From positions 62,001-126,000 of the forward strand of contig CAWAWR010000034.1 in NCBI GenBank assembly GCA_963785745.1: a stretch of DNA of 64,000 bases, written 5' to 3'. The notes under the pieces are model-generated. The model worked only from the letters and a program-made list of their open reading frames with translations, did not search any database and was not told where the DNA came from. The stretch's first letter is position 1. Each line of letters starts with the position of its first letter. The DNA is from VAZQ01 sp963785745 (GTDB lineage Bacteria; Pseudomonadota; Alphaproteobacteria; Rhizobiales; Xanthobacteraceae). The position numbers were made by a program, and so were the translations under genes. Positions 22,338-30,123 of the stretch are shown piece by piece.

Positions 22338-24572
22338 ATGACCAAGCATTTCAATCCGTCACGGCGCGAATTGCTCAAGGGCGGCGGCGCACTGATCGTC
22401 AGCTTCTCGCTCAGTGGCCTCACCGAGCCGGCCCTCGCCGAGCAGGCAGCGGCGACGCAGCGGCCGCTCACGATTGCCGAGGTCGATGCGTTCCTCGCGA
22501 TCGACGTGCGCGGCCGGGTCACGGTCTATTCCGGCAAGGTCGACATGGGCACCGGCGTACGCACCGCGCTCGCGCAGATCGCCGCCGACGAGCTCGACGT
22601 GCCGTTCAGTGCGGTGCGGATCGTCGAAGGCGACACGGCGCTCACGCCCGACCAGGGCAAGACCTGGGGCAGTCTCACGATCCAGGCCGGCGGCTTGCAA
22701 ATCCGCAACGCGGCGGCGACCGCGCGCGCGGCGCTGATCGAGCAGGCCGCCAGGCGGCTCCGCGTCCAGCCCGAAACCCTCACCGTGTCGGATGGCGTCA
22801 TCCGCGCCGGCGACCGTCGCGTCAGCTATGGCGAACTGATCGGCGGCCGGATGTTCTCGCTCAAGCTCGACCCGGCCAAGCCGGCGAAGTTCAAGGATTC
22901 GAAGGACTACAAGATCGTCGGCAAGCCGATCCCGCGCGTCGACATCCCGGACAAAGTCAGGGGGCGCTTCCCCTACATCAACAATCTGCGCGTGCGCGGC
23001 ATGCTGCACGGCCGTGTGATCCGGCCGCCGTCGGTGGGCGCAAAGCTCGAGAGCGTCGACGAAGGCTCGATCAAGAACATCGCCGGCATCGTTCAGGTCG
23101 TGCGCGAGGGCAACTTCCTCGGCGTGGTGGCGCAGACCGAATGGGCCGCGATCAAGGCGGCCCGCGACCTCAAGGCGAGCTGGTCGAAATGGGAAGGGCT
23201 GCCGGAACAGGCCAAGCTCTTCGAGTACGTGCGCGCGGGCAAGGTGTTCCGCGACGAGACCACCGGCAATGTCGGCAACACCGCCGAGGCGATGGGCAAG
23301 GAGGGCGTGAAGAAGGTCGCCGCGACCTACGACTTCGCCATCCATACCCACGGGTCGCAAAGCCCGTCCTGTGCCGTCGCCGAATTCCGCGACGGCAAGC
23401 TCACGTCGTGGTCCGCCTCGCAGGCCACCCACGATCTGCGCAAGCAACTTGCGGAAATGTTCTCGATGCCGGTCGAGAACGTGCGCTGCATCTATCTCGA
23501 AGGCTCCGGCTGCTACGGCCGCAACGGCCACGAGGACGCGGCCGCCGATGCCGCCGTGCTCGCCAAGGCGGTCGGTCGTCCGGTGCGGGTGCAATGGTCG
23601 CGCGCCGACGAGCATGGCTGGGATCCGAAAGGCCCGCCGACGCTCATCGATCTGCGCGCGGCGCTCGACGGCGCCGGCAATGTGACCGCCTGGGAATCGG
23701 AATTCTTCATTCCGCAGCAGACCGACAAGAGCTTCATGGTGCCGCTGATCCCGGCGACGCTCGCGGGCCTGCCGGCGAAGCCCGACATCGCGCCGGGAAA
23801 CATCTTCCAGAATTCGAATATCCCCTACAAGTTCGCCAACATCAAAGCGGTCTGCCACCGGCTCGAGACCACGCCGTTTCGGCCGTCCTGGATCAGGACG
23901 CCGGGGCGGATGCAGAACACCTATGCCAACGAGTGCTTCCTCGACGAGCTTGCGGCGGCCGCGAACGCGGACCCCATCGAGTTCCGTCTGAAATACATCG
24001 ATCCCGCCGACAAGCGCGGAATCGAAACGCTCAACCGTGTCGCCGCGCTGGCGAAATGGCAGAAGCGGCCGTCGCCGCAGCAGGGCGCCAGCGGCAACGT
24101 CGTGAAAGGCCGCGGCGTCTCCTACGTGAAGTATGAGCTGACGCGGACCTACGTCGCGGTGGTGGCGGAGGTCGAGGTCGATCGCGCGGCAGGAGCCATC
24201 AAGGTCGCCAAGGTCTATCTGGCGCACGACTGCGGCCAGATCATCAATCCGGACGGGCTGCGCAACCAGCTCGACGGCAACGTCATCCAGATGGTGAGCC
24301 GTACGCTGATCGAGGAGCTGAAGTTCGATCGCTCGCACGTCACCAGCCTCGACTGGGAGAGCTACCCGGTCATCAAGTTCCCGGACGTGCCGGAGATCGT
24401 CATCGACCTGATCGACCGGCCGGGTTTGCCGCCGTGGGGCGCGGGCGAGCCGGCGGGGGCGGTGGTGCCGTCGGCAATCTCGAACGCCGTGTTCGACGCG
24501 ACCGGCGTGCGGCTGCGCTCGGTGCCTTACACGCCGGACAAGGTGAAGGCGGCGATGCGCTCAGGCGTGTGA
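22338..24572 (+). CDS. Molybdenum hydroxylase large subunit (isoquinoline 1-oxidoreductase beta-like)
   Basis: A 744-residue molybdopterin-binding subunit with a twin-arginine export signal (SRRELLKGGGALIVSFS). The family usually inserts Mo cofactor, folds in the cytosol and is exported by Tat with its small [2Fe-2S] partner. Visible landmarks are SGKVDMGTGVRTALAQI near residues 60-76, the molybdenum-site loop WIRTPGRMQN near 515-524 and the C-terminal GAGEPAGAVVPSAISNA, containing the conserved catalytic-type Glu. It carries no FAD subunit, as in IorAB-type enzymes. The ATG at 22338 has a GAGGGAG site and lies 11 bases after the frameshifted small subunit. Substrate (N-heterocycle or aldehyde) is unknown. 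Confidence 0.88.
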   Translation: MTKHFNPSRRELLKGGGALIVSFSLSGLTEPALAEQAAATQRPLTIAEVDAFLAIDVRGRVTVYSGKVDMGTGVRTALAQIAADELDVPFSAVRIVEGDTALTPDQGKTWGSLTIQAGGLQIRNAAATARAALIEQAARRLRVQPETLTVSDGVIRAGDRRVSYGELIGGRMFSLKLDPAKPAKFKDSKDYKIVGKPIPRVDIPDKVRGRFPYINNLRVRGMLHGRVIRPPSVGAKLESVDEGSIKNIAGIVQVVREGNFLGVVAQTEWAAIKAARDLKASWSKWEGLPEQAKLFEYVRAGKVFRDETTGNVGNTAEAMGKEGVKKVAATYDFAIHTHGSQSPSCAVAEFRDGKLTSWSASQATHDLRKQLAEMFSMPVENVRCIYLEGSGCYGRNGHEDAAADAAVLAKAVGRPVRVQWSRADEHGWDPKGPPTLIDLRAALDGAGNVTAWESEFFIPQQTDKSFMVPLIPATLAGLPAKPDIAPGNIFQNSNIPYKFANIKAVCHRLETTPFRPSWIRTPGRMQNTYANECFLDELAAAANADPIEFRLKYIDPADKRGIETLNRVAALAKWQKRPSPQQGASGNVVKGRGVSYVKYELTRTYVAVVAEVEVDRAAGAIKVAKVYLAHDCGQIINPDGLRNQLDGNVIQMVSRTLIEELKFDRSHVTSLDWESYPVIKFPDVPEIVIDLIDRPGLPPWGAGEPAGAVVPSAISNAVFDATGVRLRSVPYTPDKVKAAMRSGV

Positions 24573-24577
24573 TTGCG

Positions 24578-24608
24578 GCGGGCCGGTGAAACCGGCCCGC
24601 TTGATTTT
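24578..24608 (+). terminator. Rho-independent terminator after molybdenum hydroxylase genes
   Basis: A 10-base-pair perfect GC-rich stem (24578-24587 paired with 24591-24600) with a GAA loop is followed by TTGATTTT. It lies six bases past the large-subunit stop and 28 bases before bioB, so bioB probably has its own promoter or read-through. Confidence 0.75.
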
Positions 24609-24635
24609 GCAGGCATCGGACGCCATGGTGCCGCC

Positions 24636-25634
24636 ATGGATTCCATCACACCCGCGGCGCTCCGCGTTGCAAGTCGGGCGGGCAACGACGATCTCGTCCG
24701 CCACGACTGGACGCGCGACGAGGTTCGTGCGCTGTTCGCGCTGCCATTTCCGGAGCTGATGTTCCGCGCGCAGAGCCTGCATCGAATCCATTTCGATCCG
24801 GCCGAGGTGCAGATCTCGACGCTGCTCTCGATCAAGACCGGCGGATGTCCGGAAGACTGCGCCTATTGTCCGCAGAGCGCGCAATACGCGACCGGCGTCA
24901 AGGCCGAGAAGCTGATGAGTCTCGATGCCGTGCTCGCGGAGGCGCGCGCCGCCAAGAGCGCGGGTGCGAGCCGCTTCTGCATGGGCGCCGCCTGGCGCGA
25001 GCCGAAGGATCGCGATCTCGAGCAGGTCTGCGCCATGGTGGAGGGTGTGCGCGCTCTCGGCCTCGAAAGCTGCGCGACGCTCGGGATGGTGACCGAAGCG
25101 CAGGCGAGGCGCCTCAAGCAATCCGGCCTCGACTATTACAACCACAACCTCGACACCTCGCCGGAATTCTACGGCGAGATCATCACCACGCGCGTCTACC
25201 AGGAGCGCCTCGATACGCTCGCCGCGGTGCGCGGCGCCGGCATCCATGTATGCTGCGGCGGCATCGTCGGGATGGGTGAGAGCGACGACGATCGCGCCGG
25301 CTTGATCGCGACGCTCGCGAGCCTGCCGCAGCATCCGGAATCGGTGCCGATCAACATGCTGGTCCAGGTCGAGGGCACGCCGTTGTCCGGCACCGCGGGA
25401 CTCGATCCGCTCGACTTCGTGCGCACCATCGCGGTCGCACGCATCACGATGCCGAAGTCGGTGGTGCGGCTCTCCGCCGGGCGTGAAGACATGAGCGACG
25501 AGACCCAGGCGCTGTGCTTCCTCGCCGGCGCCAATTCGATCTTCTATGGGCCGAAGCTGCTCACGACGCCCAATCCTGGTCGCGACCGCGACATGCGCCT
25601 CTTGGATCGCCTCGGCCTCAGGCCGATGGATTGA
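24636..25634 (+). CDS. bioB: Biotin synthase
   Basis: A 332-residue radical SAM enzyme that inserts sulfur into dethiobiotin as the last biotin step. The [4Fe-4S]/SAM motif C-x3-C-x2-C is CPEDCAYC. Further biotin synthase signatures are CYMGAAWRE-like FCMGAAW, YYNHNLDTSPEFY, and NMLVQVEGTPL. The second [2Fe-2S] cluster region includes conserved Cys residues in ESCATLGM and HVCCGGIVGMGE. The ATG at 24636 gives a family-length protein; an upstream in-frame start at 24573 would overlap the terminator. The other bio genes are not in the window. It is convergent with crcB, separated by three bases. Confidence 0.95.
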   Translation: MDSITPAALRVASRAGNDDLVRHDWTRDEVRALFALPFPELMFRAQSLHRIHFDPAEVQISTLLSIKTGGCPEDCAYCPQSAQYATGVKAEKLMSLDAVLAEARAAKSAGASRFCMGAAWREPKDRDLEQVCAMVEGVRALGLESCATLGMVTEAQARRLKQSGLDYYNHNLDTSPEFYGEIITTRVYQERLDTLAAVRGAGIHVCCGGIVGMGESDDDRAGLIATLASLPQHPESVPINMLVQVEGTPLSGTAGLDPLDFVRTIAVARITMPKSVVRLSAGREDMSDETQALCFLAGANSIFYGPKLLTTPNPGRDRDMRLLDRLGLRPMD

Positions 25635-25637
25635 CGC

Positions 25638-26012
25638 TCACAGAAACTGCCGCGCCAGCGCCAAGCCGGCAAAAAGTCCCGCGATCGACAGCGCGACCGA
25701 GCCGAGGACGTAGAGCGCCGCCAGTCCGAGCGCGCCGCGCTCATAGAGCAGCGCGGCGTCGAGCGAGAATGCGGAGAAGGTGGTGTAGCCGCCGAGAATG
25801 CCGGTGGTCAGGAACAGTTGCCAGTGCGATCCGGCGCTGCCGCGGAAGGCGAAATAGCCCGCGAGCAGTCCCATCACCAGCGAGCCGGACACGTTCTCGA
25901 ACATGGTCGCGAATGGAAAGGCGGTGCCGAACATTCGCGCCGACGCGACGTTGACGCCATGGCGAAGCGCGGCGCCGATCCCGCCTCCAAAAAAGACGAT
26001 CAGGTATGTCAT
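25638..26012 (-). CDS. crcB: Fluoride exporter CrcB/Fluc
   Basis: A 124-residue four-helix membrane protein. Landmarks of the fluoride channel family are GGGIGAALRHGVN near residues 8-20, FATMFENVSGSLVMGLL (the usual N-x-x-G-S pore motif) and TGILGGYTTFSAFSLDA, whose TTFS Phe/Ser/Thr residues line the fluoride path. The ATG at 26012 gives the typical 124-126-residue length; an upstream in-frame start at 26138 would add a tail without family support. No fluoride riboswitch was recognised upstream. Fluc channels act as dimers in the inner membrane. Confidence 0.93.
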   Translation of the reverse strand: MTYLIVFFGGGIGAALRHGVNVASARMFGTAFPFATMFENVSGSLVMGLLAGYFAFRGSAGSHWQLFLTTGILGGYTTFSAFSLDAALLYERGALGLAALYVLGSVALSIAGLFAGLALARQFL

Positions 26013-26144
26013 ACGGTCATTCCTCATCCCGGCAAGCGGCCGCTGGCGGCGGCATGATCGCATGTTACAGCGATTCTGCTTGAATGCCCGGCAGGGGCCG
26101 TTAAACGATAGCCGTTCCTCGCCTTCGTGGAGCGCCATCCCTAC

Positions 26145-26822
26145 ATGGTCGAACGCCGCCGCCGGATCCGATCATTCGAATGGTCGACGGCTATCATCCT
26201 TTCGATCTCAGTGGCCGCCGGCGTTGCGGTCTACCTGCGCGATGGAACCGACAAGGTCATCGCAATCCTCTCCAAGGATCTCGAACTGCTGGTCGGCATG
26301 CTGCCCAAAATGGCGGCCGGCTGCCTGATCGCGGCCTTCGTCACGCGGCTGTTGCCGCGCGAAGTGGTGGCGCGCGTGGTCGGCAGCGAATCCGGCCTGC
26401 TCGGGCTGCTGGTGGCGATGACGATGGGCGCGGTGCTGCCCGGCGGCCCGCTTACGATCTATCCATTGGCGGGAGCGTTCCTCGTGCTCGGCGCCGACGT
26501 CGGCACCGCGGTCGCGTTCATCACCGCCTGGAACCTGCTCGGCTACAACCGCGCGCTGATCTGGGAACTGGCGTTCTTCGGACCGGAGTTCGTCGGCTGG
26601 CGCATTCTCATCGCACTTCCGCTCCCCATCATCGGCGGGCTCTTGGCGCGCACGGTGGCGCGCCTGATCGCCAAACGCGGGGGGGCGATCAATGGACCTG
26701 ACGCATATCGTCAGCATCGTGATCGGGGTTCTGCTGTGGATTCTCGTGCTCACGCTTGCGTTCGTGGCGGCGATGCGCAGCCAGGCGCTGTTCCGCGAAG
26801 GCGCATTCGAAGGCGGGCGTGA
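26145..26822 (+). CDS. Half-size permease, first of a pair; 3' end altered by a G-run
   Basis: A hydrophobic protein with five to six likely membrane helices of the uncharacterised permease (ArsP/DUF318-like) type. Its core reads MAAGCLIAAFV, GAVLPGGPLTIYPLAGAF, then FITAWNLLG. The second gene (26692) has the same plan, so the two are paralogous halves. The family-like part ends near IAKRGG at a run of seven Gs (26679-26685). From there the frame runs through 131 bases of the next gene to 26822, giving an Arg-rich tail that looks like a shadow. One extra G would end the protein at 26701, overlapping the next start by ten bases. A GTG at 26127 is an alternative start. Confidence 0.75.
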   Translation: MVERRRRIRSFEWSTAIILSISVAAGVAVYLRDGTDKVIAILSKDLELLVGMLPKMAAGCLIAAFVTRLLPREVVARVVGSESGLLGLLVAMTMGAVLPGGPLTIYPLAGAFLVLGADVGTAVAFITAWNLLGYNRALIWELAFFGPEFVGWRILIALPLPIIGGLLARTVARLIAKRGGAINGPDAYRQHRDRGSAVDSRAHACVRGGDAQPGAVPRRRIRRRA

Positions 26823-27204
26823 CTTCGTGGTGCTGATCCCGCGCGTAATGATCGGCGTGGTCGGGTCCGGCTACATCGCCGCGATCATGCCGCAGGACCT
26901 CATCGCCGCCTGGATCGGCCCGAATTCCGGCGTGATCGGAATCCTGATCGCGACGATCGTCGGCGCGGCGACGCCGGGTGGCGCCGTGGTCGGCTTCGCG
27001 ATCGGCGCGGCCGCGCTCAAGAGCGGCGCCGGCGCGCCGCAGGTGATCGCCTATTCGACCGCCTGGTCGCTCTACACGATCCAGCGGCTGCTCAACTGGG
27101 AGATCCACATGATGGCGCCGCGCTTCGTGTGGCTGCGCGCGGCGGTGTCGTTCCCGCTGCCGATCCTCGCCGGCCTCGGCGCGCTGCTGCTCGGGAAGCC
27201 GTAG
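26692..27204 (+). CDS. Half-size permease, second of a pair
   Basis: A 170-residue membrane protein with about four to five helices. A first helix (IVSIVIGVLLWILVLTLAFVAAM) is followed by a soluble loop, IPRVMIGVVGSGYIAAIMP, GAATPGGAVVGFAIGAAAL, and YSTAWSLYTIQRLLNWE. These segments align in order with those of the preceding gene (SG-x-x-G, PGG, TAW), showing two homologous halves expressed separately. Its transport substrate is unknown. In some ArsP-type permeases Cys residues near the PGG position bind metal or arsenicals; neither half has Cys there. The start overlaps the 3' part of the first half. Confidence 0.8.
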   Translation: MDLTHIVSIVIGVLLWILVLTLAFVAAMRSQALFREGAFEGGRDFVVLIPRVMIGVVGSGYIAAIMPQDLIAAWIGPNSGVIGILIATIVGAATPGGAVVGFAIGAAALKSGAGAPQVIAYSTAWSLYTIQRLLNWEIHMMAPRFVWLRAAVSFPLPILAGLGALLLGKP

Positions 27205-27207
27205 TGC

Positions 27208-28134
27208 TCAGTGCATCGCCGCAGCGGTGCGCGGCATGATGGCGCCGTGGTGGCGGATCACTTCGGCGGCGAGCCGATGCGCAACGCCGGCCGCGGCGCT
27301 CGGACCCTCGCCGGAAAGACGCGCGGCAAGATAGGCGGCGTTGAAGCTGTCGCCCGCCGCCATGGTGTCGACCGGCACCACGACTTCCGGCACCGGAACG
27401 AACTCGCTCTTGCCGGCGGATGCGACCAGCGCGCTGTTGGGGCCGTTCTTCACGACGATCTCGCCGATGCCGAACGCCTGAAGGCGCTCCACCGTCGCCT
27501 CCGGGCTGGGGTCTCCCCACAGCACGGCTTCGTCATCATAGGCGGGCATCGCGATGTCGACGCGCTTGAGCGCCTCCATGAAAACGGTGCGCGTGCGCGT
27601 GAGATCGCCCTTCCATCCGCGCGGACGGAAATTGCCGTCGAACGCGATCTTCGCGCCGTGCTGCCGCGCCATCTCCACGATCGCCAGGAAGCGGCCGAGG
27701 GCAGGGTTGGAATAGAGCGACAGCGTGATGCCGGAGAAATAGACGAGCTTGGCGTTGAGCATGCTCTCGGCGATGCGGCCCCAGTCGGAAAGCTCGAACA
27801 GGTCGCTCGCCGGCTCGCCGTCGCGCCAATAGTGGAAGGTGCGTTTGCCGCCCGCGTCCGAGTCGATGACATAGATCCCCGGCAGGCGGCCCGGAACGCG
27901 CAGCATCAGGTCGCTGTGCAGGCCCTCCGCCGCCGCGAGCGCCAGGATGCGATCGGAGAAGGGGTCGTCGCCAAGCGCGGTCGCGAACGAGGTCGGGATG
28001 CCGGCGCGCGCCAGATAGACCGCGGTGTTGAAGGTGTCGCCGCCGCAACCGGCCGCGAAGCGGCCGTCACCGCCGCGCGCCATCTCGATCAGGACTTCGC
28101 CGATGGCGACAACACGGGCTTTCTGGATCGTCAT
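27208..28134 (-). CDS. PfkB-family sugar kinase (2-keto-3-deoxygluconate kinase-like)
   Basis: A 308-residue ribokinase-fold kinase. The N-terminal PfkB region reads VVAIGEVLIEMARGGDG and GGDTFNTAVYLARAG. The C-terminal signature is DTMAAGDSFNAAYLA, with the catalytic Asp in A-A-G-D, one Ala replacing the usual first Gly. The overall pattern is closest to KdgK, which phosphorylates 2-keto-3-deoxygluconate, but the substrate is not certain. The ATG at 28134 has an AAGG site; an upstream in-frame start at 28188 would run toward the Zur box region. It is divergent from the zinc operon and ends three bases past the half-permease stop. Confidence 0.88.
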   Translation of the reverse strand: MTIQKARVVAIGEVLIEMARGGDGRFAAGCGGDTFNTAVYLARAGIPTSFATALGDDPFSDRILALAAAEGLHSDLMLRVPGRLPGIYVIDSDAGGKRTFHYWRDGEPASDLFELSDWGRIAESMLNAKLVYFSGITLSLYSNPALGRFLAIVEMARQHGAKIAFDGNFRPRGWKGDLTRTRTVFMEALKRVDIAMPAYDDEAVLWGDPSPEATVERLQAFGIGEIVVKNGPNSALVASAGKSEFVPVPEVVVPVDTMAAGDSFNAAYLAARLSGEGPSAAAGVAHRLAAEVIRHHGAIMPRTAAAMH

Positions 28135-28246
28135 GAGGACCTTAGCGGACACGCAACGGCTGACGGAGAAGCACGGGGTGAGAAGCATAGCCCGGTCGGC
28201 TTGGCAAATGCGGGTCGAGAATACCCTGGCAGTCCCAGCCCCGAAA

Positions 28247-28261
28247 TGTTATATTATTACA
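28247..28261. promoter_or_regulatory. Zur-type operator of the zinc uptake operon
   Basis: TGTTATATTATTACA is a 15-base palindrome with one mismatch (TGTTATA against TATTACA), close to the alphaproteobacterial Zur consensus TGTTATA-N-TATAACA. It ends three bases before the GAGG ribosome site of the His-rich peptide gene at 28273, so Zur bound with zinc would block transcription and possibly initiation. AT-rich flanks stand out against the surrounding GC-rich DNA. Zur itself is not in the window. Confidence 0.8.
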
Positions 28262-28272
28262 AAGAGGTTACG

Positions 28273-28443
28273 ATGCCCACTCATGTCCACGACCATCGTC
28301 ATCACCACCATCATCCCGGCCAGGGCCATCCGCCGGCGTCGATCTCGCTGTCGATCCTGCGGCTCTCCGTGGCGGAGCGCCTCGCGGCCGCCGGCGTGTT
28401 GATCGCGATGATCTGGGCCGCCGTGCTGTGGGCCATGGCATGA
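28273..28443 (+). CDS. Histidine-rich 56-residue membrane peptide leading the zinc operon
   Basis: A short gene with a GAGG site six bases before its ATG. The first 19 residues hold nine His (MPTHVHDHRHHHHHP start), and the rest is a helix and a single membrane span at about residues 38-54 (LAAAGVLIAMIWAAVLW). The His-rich side would be extra- or intracellular and able to bind zinc. It lies directly behind the Zur box and 22 bases before znuC, so it is the first gene of a his-rich/znuC/znuB/znuA transcript. The stop codon at 28441-28443 is followed by the znuC start. Function is unknown; a zinc-buffering or transporter-assisting role is inferred from position and composition. Confidence 0.75.
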   Translation: MPTHVHDHRHHHHHPGQGHPPASISLSILRLSVAERLAAAGVLIAMIWAAVLWAMA

Positions 28444-28465
28444 GAGACCGAGTCCGAGCGTACCG

Positions 28466-29215
28466 ATGACCGCAGCGCTTCGTTTCAACAATCTGACTCT
28501 CGGCTACGACCGCCACCCGGCCGTGCACCATCTCGACGGCGCCGTCGACACTGGTGCACTCATGGCCGTGGTCGGACCCAATGGCGCCGGCAAGTCGACC
28601 CTGTTCAAGGGCATCGTCGGCATGATCAAGCCGCTCGCCGGCCGCATCGAGCGCGGCGAACTGGCGGCGCGGGACATCGCCTATCTGCCGCAGGCGGCCG
28701 AGATCGACCGCAGCTTTCCGATCAATGTCTTCGACATGGTGTCGATGGGCCTGTGGCACCACACCGGCCTGTTCGGCGGCATCGACAGCAAGGCCCGTCA
28801 CCGCGTCGAGGAGGCCCTCGCGGCGGTCGGCATGACCGGCTTCGAGGATCGCGCCATCGGTACGCTGTCGGGCGGGCAGATGCAGCGCATGCTGTTTGCG
28901 CGGCTGTTGTTGCAGGACGCACGCGTGATCGTGCTCGACGAGCCGTTCAATGCCGTCGATGCAAAGACCTCCGCCGATCTGTTCGATCTGGTGCGGCGCT
29001 GGCATGGCGAGAAGCGCACGGTGCTGACCGCGCTGCATGACATCGATTTCGTGCGCGCGAATTTCCCGGAGACGCTGCTGCTCGCGCGCGAGCCGGTGGC
29101 CTGGGGCAATACGGCGATCGTCCTGACGCCGGAGAATTTGCTCACCGCGCGGCGCATGTGCGAGGCGTTCGACGAGCACGCCGAAGAATGCGCCGTGCCA
29201 ACGGCTGCGGCCTGA
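28466..29215 (+). CDS. znuC: Zinc ABC transporter ATPase ZnuC
   Basis: A 249-residue ABC ATPase. Walker A is GPNGAGKST (about residues 36-44), the Q-loop follows at YLPQAAE, the signature is LSGGQMQRM, Walker B RVIVLDEPF, and the switch His is in ALHDIDFV. It supplies the ATP-driven step of high-affinity zinc import through ZnuB. It overlaps no gene; znuB follows after 11 bases. The order with a permease and a His-loop binding protein and the upstream Zur site define the metal as zinc rather than manganese or iron. Confidence 0.93.
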   Translation: MTAALRFNNLTLGYDRHPAVHHLDGAVDTGALMAVVGPNGAGKSTLFKGIVGMIKPLAGRIERGELAARDIAYLPQAAEIDRSFPINVFDMVSMGLWHHTGLFGGIDSKARHRVEEALAAVGMTGFEDRAIGTLSGGQMQRMLFARLLLQDARVIVLDEPFNAVDAKTSADLFDLVRRWHGEKRTVLTALHDIDFVRANFPETLLLAREPVAWGNTAIVLTPENLLTARRMCEAFDEHAEECAVPTAAA

Positions 29216-29226
29216 CCGGATAAATC

Positions 29227-30093
29227 ATGTACGATTGGCTCTTCGGCCCGTTCATCGAGTTCGAGTTCATGCGCCGCGCGCTCGCGGGTACGACCGCGCT
29301 GGCGCTCGGCGCCGGCCCGATCGGCGTGTTCCTGATGCTGCGCCGTATGAGCCTGGTCGGCGACGCCATGGCGCACGCGATCCTGCCCGGGGCCGCGATC
29401 GGCTTCCTGGTCTCCGGACTGAGCCTGTTCGCGATGACCGCGGGCGGGCTGATCGCCGGCTGCGTGGTCGCGCTGCTCACCGGTCTCGTCGCGCGCATGA
29501 CCGAGCTGAAGGAGGACGCGGCGCTCGCCACGTTCTACCTGCTCTCGCTGGCGCTCGGCGTCACCATCGTCTCGATGGTGGGAACCAATATCGATCTTCT
29601 GCACGTCTTGTTCGGCTCGGTGCTGGCGCTCGACAACCAGACGCTGGTGCTGATCGCCGGCAACGCCACGATCACGCTGGTCGTGCTGGCGCTGATCTAC
29701 CGTCCGCTGGTGATCGAATGCGTGGACCCCGGCTTCCTGCGCTCCGTCAGCGGCGCGGGCGCTCCCGCGCATCTCGCCTTTCTGGCACTGGTCGTGATCA
29801 ATCTCGTTTCCGGCTTCCACGCGCTCGGCACGCTGCTCGCGGTCGGGATCATGATGCTGCCGGCAGCGATCGGGCGCTTCTGGGCGCGCGACATCACGCT
29901 GATGGTTCTGATCGCCGCCGTCTGCGGCGTGTTTTCAGGCTATGTCGGGCTGCTGATCTCCTACCACGCCGGCGTGCCGTCGGGCCCGGCGATCATCCTG
30001 GTCGCCGGCGTCCTCTACGTATTGTCGCTGCTGTTCGGCCACGTCGGCGGTCTGGTGCGCCAGGCTCTGCCGCAACGTCATCTCGAAGCTTAA
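29227..30093 (+). CDS. znuB: Zinc ABC transporter permease ZnuB
   Basis: A 288-residue integral membrane protein of the metal ABC-3 permease family, with about eight helices. Family features are FMLMLRRMSLVGDAMAHAILPGAAIGF-type residues near the N-terminus (RRMSLVGDAMAHA), the NIDLLHVLFGSVLAL loop and the C-terminal SYHAGVPSGPAIIL segment, conserved in ZnuB/TroC-type permeases. It forms the zinc channel with ZnuC in the inner membrane. It lies between znuC (11 bases) and znuA (30 bases). Confidence 0.93.
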   Translation: MYDWLFGPFIEFEFMRRALAGTTALALGAGPIGVFLMLRRMSLVGDAMAHAILPGAAIGFLVSGLSLFAMTAGGLIAGCVVALLTGLVARMTELKEDAALATFYLLSLALGVTIVSMVGTNIDLLHVLFGSVLALDNQTLVLIAGNATITLVVLALIYRPLVIECVDPGFLRSVSGAGAPAHLAFLALVVINLVSGFHALGTLLAVGIMMLPAAIGRFWARDITLMVLIAAVCGVFSGYVGLLISYHAGVPSGPAIILVAGVLYVLSLLFGHVGGLVRQALPQRHLEA

Positions 30094-30123
30094 TTCAAAG
30101 TCAGGTTCCGCAAGGAGAGTCCC

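Noticed and set aside
22359..24338. 659-residue minus-strand open frame
   Set aside because: Antisense to the molybdenum hydroxylase, whose Tat signal and motifs are clear.
26013..26144. Fluoride riboswitch upstream of crcB
   Set aside because: I could not find the conserved crcB-motif pseudoknot elements in the region upstream of the minus-strand start.
28247..28261. Fur rather than Zur operator
   Set aside because: The TGTTATA-N-TATTACA form and znuCBA context favour Zur; a Fur box would need repeated GATAAT-type hexamers, which are absent.
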